The position numbers were made by a program, and so were the translations under genes. Source: CAVTWH01 sp963738365 (GTDB taxonomy: Bacteria; Actinomycetota; Actinomycetes; Mycobacteriales; Micromonosporaceae). From it: DNA of 64,000 bases. Under the pieces are notes generated by a model that made no database searches, was not told where the DNA came from, and was given only the letters and a program-made list of their open reading frames with translations. Of the stretch, positions 8,212 to 15,262 are shown piece by piece (position 1 is the first letter of the stretch; each line of letters opens with the position of its first letter). Where the stretch lies: the NCBI GenBank assembly GCA_963738365.1, contig CAVTWH010000010.1, positions 496,001 through 560,000 on the forward strand, in the 5' to 3' direction.

Positions 8212-8946
8212 TGGCATGCGTTGAGCCGCAGCAGCGGTTCGGTGTTGGAGGCGCGCAGGTTGATCCAGGAGCCGTCGGGGAAGCTCACGGTCAGCCCGTC
8301 GAGGTGGTCGACCTCGCCCTCGACGCCGAGTTCCTTCTCCACCTCGGCCAGCTTGGCCTGCTGGTCGGCGACGGTGGAGTTGATCTCGCCGGAGGAGACG
8401 TAGCGCTCGTACTCGGCGCCGAGCTCCGACAGCGGCTCGTCCTGGCCGCCGAGCGCGGCGAGTACGTGCATGGCCGCGAGCATGCCGGTGTCGGCGCCCC
8501 AGAAGTCCCGGAAGTAGTAGTGCGCCGAGTGCTCGCCGCCGAAGATGGCGCCGGTGGTGGCCATCTCGGCCTTGATGAAGGAGTGGCCGACCCGGCTGCG
8601 GATGGGGTACCGCCGCGCTCGGTCACGATCTCCGGTGCCGCCCGGGAGGTGATCAGGTTGTGGATGACCGTACCGCCGGCGTGCTTGGCCAGCTCGCGGG
8701 TCCCGACCAGTGCGGTGATCGCGGACGGGGGCACCGGGTCGCCGTTCTCGTCGACCACGAAGCACCGGTCGGCGTCGCCGTCGAAGGCGATACCCAGGTC
8801 GGCGCCGGTCTGGCGGACCTTGGCCTGCAGGTCCACGATGTTGGCCGGCTCCAACGGGTTGGCCTCGTGGTTGGGGAAGGTGCCGTCCAGTTCGAAGTAC
8901 ATCGGGATGATGGTCAGCGGCAGGGCCGGCAGCGCCGCGTCCCCGA
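8212..8946 (-). pseudogene. manB: Phosphomannomutase/phosphoglucomutase fragment
   Basis: Reads PLTIIPMYFELDGTFPNHEAN and then GIAFDGDADRCFVVDENGDP, the metal-binding DGDAD loop of the alpha-D-phosphohexomutase family. After a frameshift at about 8612 it continues with GGEHSAHYYFRDFWGADTGM and the phosphate-binding NLRASNTEPLLRLN, and is cut off there. The first ~180 residues (including the phosphoserine loop) and the last ~20 are missing. It is followed, in the order seen in intact actinobacterial loci, by the broken SIS-domain gene, so an operon segment was captured and then decayed. Confidence 0.78.
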
Positions 8947-9034
8947 GCGGCATGCCGACCAACTGGGCTGGCTCCTCGGCCCCGCTGTGGAATATGAGGT
9001 GGGGGTGTCCCAGACCCGGCTGTGCACAGGCGAC

Positions 9035-10270
9035 TCAGAGCTGGATGCCGGTGAGCACCATGACCCGGGGTTCGGTGTAGTCGGCCATCGCGCTGCGCAG
9101 CCCTTCCCGGCCGGTACCGCTGCCCTTGACCCCGCCGTAGGGCATCTGGTCGGCCCGGAACGACGGCACGTCACCGATGATGACGCCGCCGACGTCCAGC
9201 GTGCGGTGTGCCGCGAAGGCGGTCTGCAGGTTGTGCGTGAACACGCCGGCCTGCAGCCCGTACGCGGAGTCGTTGACCATGGCGAAACGCCTCGTCGTCG
9301 GAGCCGGCCGGGGCGACCACGAGTACCGGCCCGAACACCTCCTCGGCGCACACCTTCGCGTCGGTCGGCACGCCGGGAGCACGGTCGGGGCGTAGCTGGC
9401 GCCGTCCCGGGTACCCCCGGTGTGTACCCGGGCGCCGGCCGCCACCGCCTCGGCCACCCAGCTCTCCACCCGGCGGGCGGCGTCCTCACTGATCATGGGG
9501 CCGACGTCGGTGGCCTCCTCGTTCGGGTCACCGGTCTTCAGCGCGCCGACCTTGGCCACCAGGCGCCCGACGAAGTCCTCGTAGCCGGCGGCCGGGACGA
9601 TCACCCGCTGTACCGCGATGCACGACTGGCCGGCCTGGTAGTTGGCGAAGGTGGCGATCCGGGTGGCCGCCCAGTCCAGGTCGGCGTTGCTGGTCCAGTC
9701 GGCGCAGACCACGGCCGCGGCGTTGCCGCCCAGCTCCAGGGTGACGTGCTTGTGCGGTACCTCGGCCTGGATGCTCGCGCCGGCCGGGCCGGAGCCGGTG
9801 AACGACACCACCGGCAGGCGCGGGCCGGCGACCAGTTCCGGGGCCCGCTCGTTGGGTACCGGCAGCACCGAGAACGCACCCGCGGGCAGGTCGGTCTCGG
9901 CCAGGATGAAACCGAGCAGGAGCGCGGACAGCGGGGGTACTGGGGGCCGGCTTGACGATGATCGGAGCGCCCACCGAGAGGGCCGGGGCGACCTTGTGCG
10001 CCACCAGGTTCAGCGGGAAGTTGAACGGCGCGATGCCGGGTACCGGCCCGCGGGGTACCCGGGTGACGACGGCCATCCGGCCGGTGGCGGCCGGGTCGGT
10101 GTCCAGCCGCTGCAGCTCGCCGGAGAACCGGCGGGCCTCCTCGGCGGCCCACCGGAAGGTGGATACCGCTCGGCCCACCTCTGCCCGGGCCCACTTGAGC
10201 GGCTTGCCGTTCTCCGCAGTGATCAGCCGGGCCACCTCCTGCACAACTTCGTGGACGGTCAGCGGGTCGC
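9035..10270 (-). pseudogene. Aldehyde dehydrogenase pseudogene
   Basis: The minus strand reads, across three frames, VARLITAENGKPLKWARAEV, GIAPFNFPLNLVAHKVAPAL, then VVSFTGSGPAGASIQAEVPH, ELGGNAAAVV and the catalytic NYQAGQSCIAVQRV, and finally a normal C-terminus GLRSAMADYTEPRVMVLTGI. Frameshifts occur near 9920, 9400 and 9290. The N-terminal ~55 residues are missing at 10270, where the sequence switches to an N-terminal ALDH fragment on the opposite strand. Confidence 0.78.
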
Positions 10271-10283
10271 ATCCGCCTACGGC

Positions 10284-10390
10284 CGGTAGGCCGACCTGAT
10301 CGACCCGGTGACCGGCGAGGCGTTCGCCGATGCGCCGGTCAGCGACACGCAGGACGTGGACGCCGCGATGAGCGCGGCCGCCAGGCACGG
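10284..10390 (+). pseudogene. Aldehyde dehydrogenase N-terminal fragment, opposite strand
   Basis: The plus strand encodes IDPVTGEAFADAPVSDTQDV followed by DAAMSAAARHG, a typical ALDH N-terminus. It lies back-to-back with the truncated minus-strand ALDH (9035-10270), so the junction at about 10270-10284 is a rearrangement breakpoint. Its type fits the catalytic fragment at 6930-7095 better than the neighbouring pseudogene. Confidence 0.55.
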
Positions 10391-10499
10391 GTGGTCGGGT
10401 GTCCAGCGGGTACCCGCCTGATGGGTGGATCAGGTCGTGGCGTGGATCGGGACAGAAGCCGCCCAGCCTGTACGGCGTCGGAGATTACGAGGTGGAGAC

Positions 10500-10544
10500 G
10501 GACATGGCCCTGCTTCCGGGCTACCGAGGAGCAGGGCCACGTCC
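10500..10544 (-). terminator. Hairpin downstream of the zinc-finger/HTH gene
   Basis: GGACATGGCCCTGCT (10500-10514) and AGCAGGGCCACGTCC (10530-10544) pair over 15 bp with one mismatch and a 15-base loop. It lies 7 bp past the stop of the minus-strand gene at 10552, the expected place for its terminator. Confidence 0.6.
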
Positions 10545-10551
10545 ATGTTGT

Positions 10552-11028
10552 TCAGCTAGCTCGGGCGACGCCCGCGATCACTGGGTTGACGTGGTAGTCG
10601 AGGTGCCGCTGGCGGTTCGCCATTCCCGCCCCGCAGATCGGACACTCGGGCAGTGTCGCCGCCGGCGGCAACGTCGAGATGACCGGCCGCTCTAGCTCGT
10701 GGATCCGCTTCATCAACGTGACCCACATCGGGCGCCACTTGTTGGCGATGGTCTTGTTGGGTACTCCCGCGACGGTGAGTACCCGTTCAACCAACAACCA
10801 CTCTGGCTCCGCAGATGACCCATTGAAGATCCGCCATACCGTGGTGGGCGGCAGCGGCCAGCCCGGCGTGGCCTTCGCTCGGACCTCCAGCCAGCGGAGA
10901 CTGCCCGCCGAGTGCTTGTCCGTCGGGCTACGCCTGGCGTACGCCTTGACCTCCGTGAGCAGCTCCCGCCCGAACGCTTCCAGCAGGATCGGCTCGCGGG
11001 GGTCGATGAGCTTCCTCGGCCTCGCCAT
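10552..11028 (-). CDS. Putative HTH and zinc-finger regulatory protein, 158 aa
   Basis: Start chosen at ATG 11028 because AAGGAG lies seven bases upstream; the longer frame is the antisense of non-coding sequence. It begins MARPRKLIDPREP. The middle (PLPPTTVWRIFNGSSAEPEW) resembles the recognition part of a small XRE-type helix-turn-helix, and the C-terminus has a C-x2-C-x9-H-x3-H zinc-finger-like motif (CPICGAGMANRQRHLDYH). It is second in a two-gene unit with the membrane protein at 11085-11357. Such small HTH proteins are common on actinobacterial integrative elements; its target is unknown. Confidence 0.65.
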   Translation of the reverse strand: MARPRKLIDPREPILLEAFGRELLTEVKAYARRSPTDKHSAGSLRWLEVRAKATPGWPLPPTTVWRIFNGSSAEPEWLLVERVLTVAGVPNKTIANKWRPMWVTLMKRIHELERPVISTLPPAATLPECPICGAGMANRQRHLDYHVNPVIAGVARAS

Positions 11029-11084
11029 GGTCACTCCTTCCACACGAGGCGGGCCGCCGGTGGCCCCCGGCGGCCCGCTCGCGG

Positions 11085-11357
11085 CTAGGCCCGCCCGGCC
11101 GGCGGCGGGGCGCCGGGGGTGGAGGGCGCAGTGAACCAGGACAGCACGTACATCAACAGCATCGTGCCGATGAGGCCCAGGATCATCGCCGCGTACAGCG
11201 CGATCGGGAGGGCGTACCCTTGATCGAGTACCGTCTTGATCGTCGCACCAATCAGGCCGAACACTCCGAGCAACCCGGTAATCGCGGCCGGCAGGAGCGA
11301 CGGGCTCCACCCAGGAGGTGGAGTCGGCGGCCTCACCTTCGGGAAATACTCACGCAT
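11085..11357 (-). CDS. Small membrane protein with two transmembrane helices, 90 aa
   Basis: The ATG at 11357 is preferred: GGAGG lies seven bases upstream, while the ATG two codons earlier would leave no spacing. After a proline-rich head (KVRPPTPPPGWSPS) there are two hydrophobic helices (about 25-45 and 55-77) and a proline/alanine-rich tail. It is the promoter-proximal gene of a pair with 10552-11028, 56 bp apart. No family recognised. Confidence 0.62.
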   Translation of the reverse strand: MREYFPKVRPPTPPPGWSPSLLPAAITGLLGVFGLIGATIKTVLDQGYALPIALYAAMILGLIGTMLLMYVLSWFTAPSTPGAPPPAGRA

Positions 11358-11562
11358 CACCATTCCTCCGTTCTGCGGTCTCGATAGAGCCGCGTGTTCG
11401 CATCCGGCGGGCTCCCGCAAGCGGGAAGGGCGGTACTTCGTGCGGCCGAGAAGGAAGTCACCCCTCCACGGGTTGTACGGGGCCAGTGTGCCACGTGGTC
11501 AACACAATGGCGCTTGCGGGTAAGCGGTTTCGGAATACGGAACAGACGATCTCGGCCGCTAT

Positions 11563-11952
11563 CACAAGATCCGGAATTGCGCTAGCCTGTCATTTTCCGA
11601 ACTATTTCGGTGCGACCGCAAGGCGACAAAAATAGCCGGTGATCGATGTAATGGCCTCTCGACCAAATCACTCGTTACCGACTCGATCTTGGGCGATGCG
11701 CCCGATCTTCGGAGTCTTTGATGTCGAACCCTGCGAACTCAACGGGATCCCGTTCTTCACAAGATCCGGAATTGCGTTCGCCCGTCATTCTCCGAACTAT
11801 TTCGGTGCAAGCGCAAGGCGAAGAAGATAGCCACGGATCAATGTAAGGACCTGGCAGTCAAGCGCGCGTTACTGAGTCGATCTTTGGCGATGCGTCCGAT
11901 CGTCCGCGTCTTTGATGTCGAACCTGCGAACCCGACGGGATCGCGTTCTGGG
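11563..11952. repeat. Two tandem copies of a ~195-bp imperfect repeat
   Basis: Copy 1 (11563-11757) and copy 2 (11758-11952) both start CACAAGATCCGGAATTGCG and share TCCGAACTATTTCGGTGC, CGCAAGGCGA, ATCGATC/TCAATGTAA, GATGCGyCCGATC, CTTTGATGTCGAACC and CGGGATCsCGTTCT. CCGAA-CTAT-TTCGG forms a small hairpin in each. In one plus frame each copy ends an open frame with a similar 21-residue tail ending at TAG, but nothing else suggests coding. Confidence 0.8.
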
Positions 11953-12002
11953 TGGCGACCGAGACAGTCGGTAACTGTGTTCAGTTGTGACTGCGTAGAC
12001 GT

Positions 12003-12040
12003 GGAAAGGGCTCGCCGGTGACTAATCGGCGAGCCCTTCC
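12003..12040. terminator. Strong GC-rich hairpin
   Basis: AAGGGCTCGCCG (12006-12017) and CGGCGAGCCCTT (12027-12038) pair perfectly with a nine-base loop. It is the strongest terminator-like structure of the intergenic region and sits after the tandem repeat on the plus strand. It could end transcription from either side. Confidence 0.65.
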
Positions 12041-12188
12041 CGATCCCCCGGGAACCCGCCGGATGCGAATCGAACGGAGTTACTCGGGGAGCACGTGGGT
12101 GGACGGCAACGGGCGAGAATGACCGCAGGCGGCGGCTTGCGAAAACCTCAGCGCCGGGTTTCGTCCATTTAGTTATATTTCGAGGTTA

Positions 12189-14114
12189 TCAGTCAGCAAG
12201 CCTACACGTCGCCTCAGCTGGTTTGAGCAGGGCGAAACCGTCTGCCGCAGGCAGGGCTCCAGGAAACGGTCGGACCTGGCTCAGAGCCGGTCGAGCCACT
12301 CGGTCGGCTGTCTGTGATCCTGGCGACAGCCGGAGGCGCGAGACTGCGAGATACCGAGCCTCCTTCGGGCGGTTTGCCTTTGCGATCGACTTGCGGCCGG
12401 GAGGGCGCTGCCCCGCTGAAGCTAGATAACCAGTGCGGACGATCGAGGCGCCCGCCGGTCGCAGTCGCTCCGTATGACCACGGAAGCCTGCTTGCGCCCC
12501 AGGGGCCGCTCGATGCAGCTGACGTACCACGCCAGGGGGCGCCGCAGGAGACAGCCGGTTCGCCTCGACGCATGCCTCGCTGCCTACGCTGCCTAGCATC
12601 CGTCGCTCACCCCCGTGCCCTAGCGTGCTGCGTAGGCCGCCACTGGAAGACCCTACGGAGTTGTACCGATAGTCGAAGTGCAGGTCGACCCGCAGGCCAA
12701 TCAGTGCGTCGCTCAAGGAGACGTCCGAACCAACCAGATGCGGGCCGCTCTTGCCGGCCTGAGTGGCGCCAACGACAGGGCCGTTGAGCTGCAAACCGCG
12801 CATTGGATGTTTGCATCCGGGCGGGCGTTCCACGAATTCTTCGTCCCAGCCCCGGCGGCGGTGCATCGCCGTCAGCACCGTCTCGAGGTCGCCGGTGACT
12901 TCCACCTCGCCACCTGTGTGGTCGCCGATAAGGCCGGCACTGTACTCGGCCCAGGTGGTCAGTGGCCAGAGCCCGGTACCCGCGGCCACCTGTACGCCGA
13001 GCCAGGCCAGCACATCGAAAGCGAGCACCGTCAGCCACCTGTAATCGTCGAGCGCGACGGCGAGCCACCGGGGCAGCCGCGGGCGCTGGAACGCGCCCCG
13101 CTCCCCGCGCCAGCACCGAAGCCCGTCATACGTCGCGGCGGTCAGGCGTCCCGCAATCCAGCCTTCGATATTGCCGATCGGTACCTTCGCCTGCCGGAAC
13201 ACGTAGGCGCGTACCACATCGACGGCGTCGTGGAACCTGTCCAGGCACTCGGCTTCGAGCGCGGACACCGAGGCATGGCACCAGTGGCGCCCCCGGCGCC
13301 GCTCGATCAGGCGGGTCAGCTTGCCATACACCACGGGCCACACGATGCCGTACGCCGCGGCCGACAGTTGGCGGCGCTCCCGGGGCGTGGCTGCGGCGCA
13401 CCGCGCCGCGAGCACACCCTCCCGGGCCAGTTCGCGGACAAGTTGCGCGGTGGGCACATCCGGCTCGTGCGAGGCGTCGTCTGCGGGTCCATTCGCGGTG
13501 GACACAGCGCACTCCCTTCTGGCCGTCGACTGGGCGCGCCCGCCCGCCGCGAGAGCGGCGAGATCCGGTTTCCACGACGGGCTGACCGCGTAACCGAAGG
13601 CGTACACGCAGCCGTCAACACCGACCTCCCAGTACCCGTGGCCGGGCATCGTGGCGACCCGGGCGCGGAGCCGCTCGTTCATCAGCCCGACGTGTACGTG
13701 TGCGCAGGCCGGTAGCTGTCGGCGCCAATTCGCCACCAGACGTTGGACGCGCATCTCTTGCCATACGAATTCGAGCACAGTGGCAGCGGGCATGACTACG
13801 CTCAGTTGCGATGGGTTTACGAGGTCCAGGCTAACGGCGGGACGGCCGGGACTAGTTGATTCGTCGAGGGCGAAGGCCACGCAACACCTCTGGCCGTCCT
13901 GCCTTCTGCGACACGTTTCGTTCCCCAGGTCCAGCATGACACTCGCCGAGGCATACCGTCCGGCAGAGGTAGGCGATCGAAGGATGGTCACAGCTTCAAG
14001 CGTGGCAAACTTTGGAGCGAAGGCATCGGAGAAGTGTAGCCGGAGGTTGAAGTCCGCAAGAGTAAGCATATCGGGCGACACGCTCTTCCAGTCTTCGCTT
14101 AGCATGATGAACAT
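12189..14114 (-). CDS. Hypothetical protein, 641 aa
   Basis: Start at ATG 14114, with AGGGGG nine bases upstream. The N-terminal ~160 residues look like a soluble alpha/beta domain (DFNLRLHFSDAF, VMLDLGNETC). The region from about 215 to 360 is arginine-rich and helical, with RFHDAVDVVRAYVFRQAKVP and IEGWIAGRLTAATYDGLR, a pattern I associate with uncharacterised proteins of actinobacterial islands and loosely with sigma region-2-like helices. The last ~200 residues are of poorer coding quality and may be read-through beyond the original C-terminus. No enzyme motif recognised; function unknown. Confidence 0.5.
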   Translation of the reverse strand: MFIMLSEDWKSVSPDMLTLADFNLRLHFSDAFAPKFATLEAVTILRSPTSAGRYASASVMLDLGNETCRRRQDGQRCCVAFALDESTSPGRPAVSLDLVNPSQLSVVMPAATVLEFVWQEMRVQRLVANWRRQLPACAHVHVGLMNERLRARVATMPGHGYWEVGVDGCVYAFGYAVSPSWKPDLAALAAGGRAQSTARRECAVSTANGPADDASHEPDVPTAQLVRELAREGVLAARCAAATPRERRQLSAAAYGIVWPVVYGKLTRLIERRRGRHWCHASVSALEAECLDRFHDAVDVVRAYVFRQAKVPIGNIEGWIAGRLTAATYDGLRCWRGERGAFQRPRLPRWLAVALDDYRWLTVLAFDVLAWLGVQVAAGTGLWPLTTWAEYSAGLIGDHTGGEVEVTGDLETVLTAMHRRRGWDEEFVERPPGCKHPMRGLQLNGPVVGATQAGKSGPHLVGSDVSLSDALIGLRVDLHFDYRYNSVGSSSGGLRSTLGHGGERRMLGSVGSEACVEANRLSPAAPPGVVRQLHRAAPGAQAGFRGHTERLRPAGASIVRTGYLASAGQRPPGRKSIAKANRPKEARYLAVSRLRLSPGSQTADRVARPALSQVRPFPGALPAADGFALLKPAEATCRLAD

Positions 14115-14547
14115 GACATCCCCCTAACCCGCCGAACAGGCTGCCCGCTGGCCGAACTCATCATCAGACCTGGGCCTCCCCGGTCAGGCAGGACTTCGTC
14201 TTGCGATGTCCCTGGTTGGCTTGCTGGCTATGTAAGCGTCGGTCGACGCGACCCAGGATGCAAGCCGATCCGGCGACATCCGAGTTAATTGGAACAAGTT
14301 GGAACGGTCAGAGCGTTCCGATCTTGGGGACGCGCTGAGAATATCGGTCGTGCACACGGGAGACAGAGCGCCCGCTGAGGACGGCCGCATCTTCGGACGG
14401 CAACCCCACGCCACCCGCGACGCCTGGCGGCAATCAGCGGACGCCACGGTGCGCGTAGCCACGCCGGCTGGGATGCCCACGTCCTCCATCGCGTAGTTTG
14501 CCCTCGCCCTCTGCACGCCGTGCCAATGATGGATTCCCAGGAGAGCT
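14115..14547. other. 430-bp stretch without a supported gene
   Basis: Short frames on both strands lack ribosome binding sites and plausible composition. An inverted repeat GGAACG-N7-CGTTCC lies at 14301-14319 and could be an operator for the truncated VWA gene downstream. Confidence 0.4.
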
Positions 14548-14934
14548 GTGTCTGAGCGCATGACCGAGGGTCAAGTCGTGATGCCCTTCTACATTGTCTG
14601 TGACGTCTCAGGCTCGATGTGTGGCGACATCGACGAACTCAACGCTGGGATCGATGCCTTGGCCATGCTCAGTGTTATCGCATGTGTATCCGGGCAGCCC
14701 TCGGCGCCGCCTACCCGACAACCCATAGATCCACGCCGACCGCGTGCCACGACGTACGCGGCTCTGCGTGGCGGCCGGGAGGCGCGTCCATCGTGTACGT
14801 TCGGCGTTCGATCAAATCTCCGCAGTGATACGCCGACTTCAGGTCTCAGCCGCTGGTCGGGAACAAGGGGATTTGAATTCACGGCCTCCTACTTTCGAGC
14901 TTCATCGCGTCTTGTCATTGGTTGTCATCCTTGA
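14548..14934 (+). pseudogene. Truncated von Willebrand factor A (TerY-like) protein
   Basis: From GTG 14548, behind CAGGAGA, the protein reads MPFYIVCDVSGSMCGDIDEL, the first strand and metal-ion-dependent adhesion site (DxSGS) of a VWA domain of the TerY type. Similarity stops at about residue 42 (position ~14675); the rest is unrelated sequence running into the degraded attachment region at 14.86 kb. TerY-like proteins act in metal-dependent stress or phage-related operons. Here only the N-terminus remains, so it is inactive. Confidence 0.6.
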
Positions 14935-15090
14935 CCCCCTCTTACCGACAGTAACGATCATACGTTTGTCATCGGTTGCCGCATCTGGTGGTTGAGCTGC
15001 ATCAACGGGACTTCGACATGATCGCCAATCGTCACTGTTCGTCGACATTGGGATCGGGTTTCGAGGGGTAAACGGGGGGTGGTGATCCGT
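14862..15090. other. Third, degraded attachment-site-like junction
   Basis: CGCTGGTC followed by CAAGGGGATTTGAATTCACG resembles the int-end/tRNA T-arm junctions at 6565-6605 and 33590-33625, but the tRNA part is degenerate. The following ~150 bp (from GACCCCCTCTTACCGACAGT to GAGGGGTAAACGGGGGG) align with the element-end sequence at 6607-6760. It probably separates two accreted elements. Confidence 0.5.
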
Positions 15091-15262
15091 GTCCGCGGCC
15101 GATGGCGCGTCCGCTGCGTGGATCTCTGGGCCACGCCGGAACCCGCCGTGAGGAAGGTAGCGGCCCGCACGGCTGACACTGAGCGTTACTGTCGGTTGGG
15201 GAAATCGCTTGATCAACTTACGCTCATGCCGATGAGCGCGCACCGATTGCTACGTATTTGCC

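Larger units (their letters stand above)
11358..12188. other. 830-bp intergenic region with tandem repeat and strong hairpin
   Basis: No gene is supported. It contains the promoter side of the minus-strand pair (11357), a 195-bp tandem repeat (11563-11952) and a strong GC-rich hairpin (12003-12040), and is less GC-rich than the surrounding genes. The arrangement would also suit an untranslated RNA running towards the hairpin. Confidence 0.5.

Noticed and set aside
8660..9955. 431-aa open frame on the plus strand
   Set aside because: It is the antisense shadow of the phosphomannomutase and aldehyde dehydrogenase pseudogenes, whose motifs are on the minus strand.
11563..11952. CRISPR array
   Set aside because: The unit is 195 bp, tandem without unique spacers, only two copies, and no cas genes are present.
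12678..13715. 345-aa plus-strand frame
   Set aside because: Antisense to the 641-aa gene, which has a proper start and ribosome binding site.
14184..14561. 125-aa minus-strand gene
   Set aside because: No ribosome binding site, atypical composition and overlap with the better supported VWA start.
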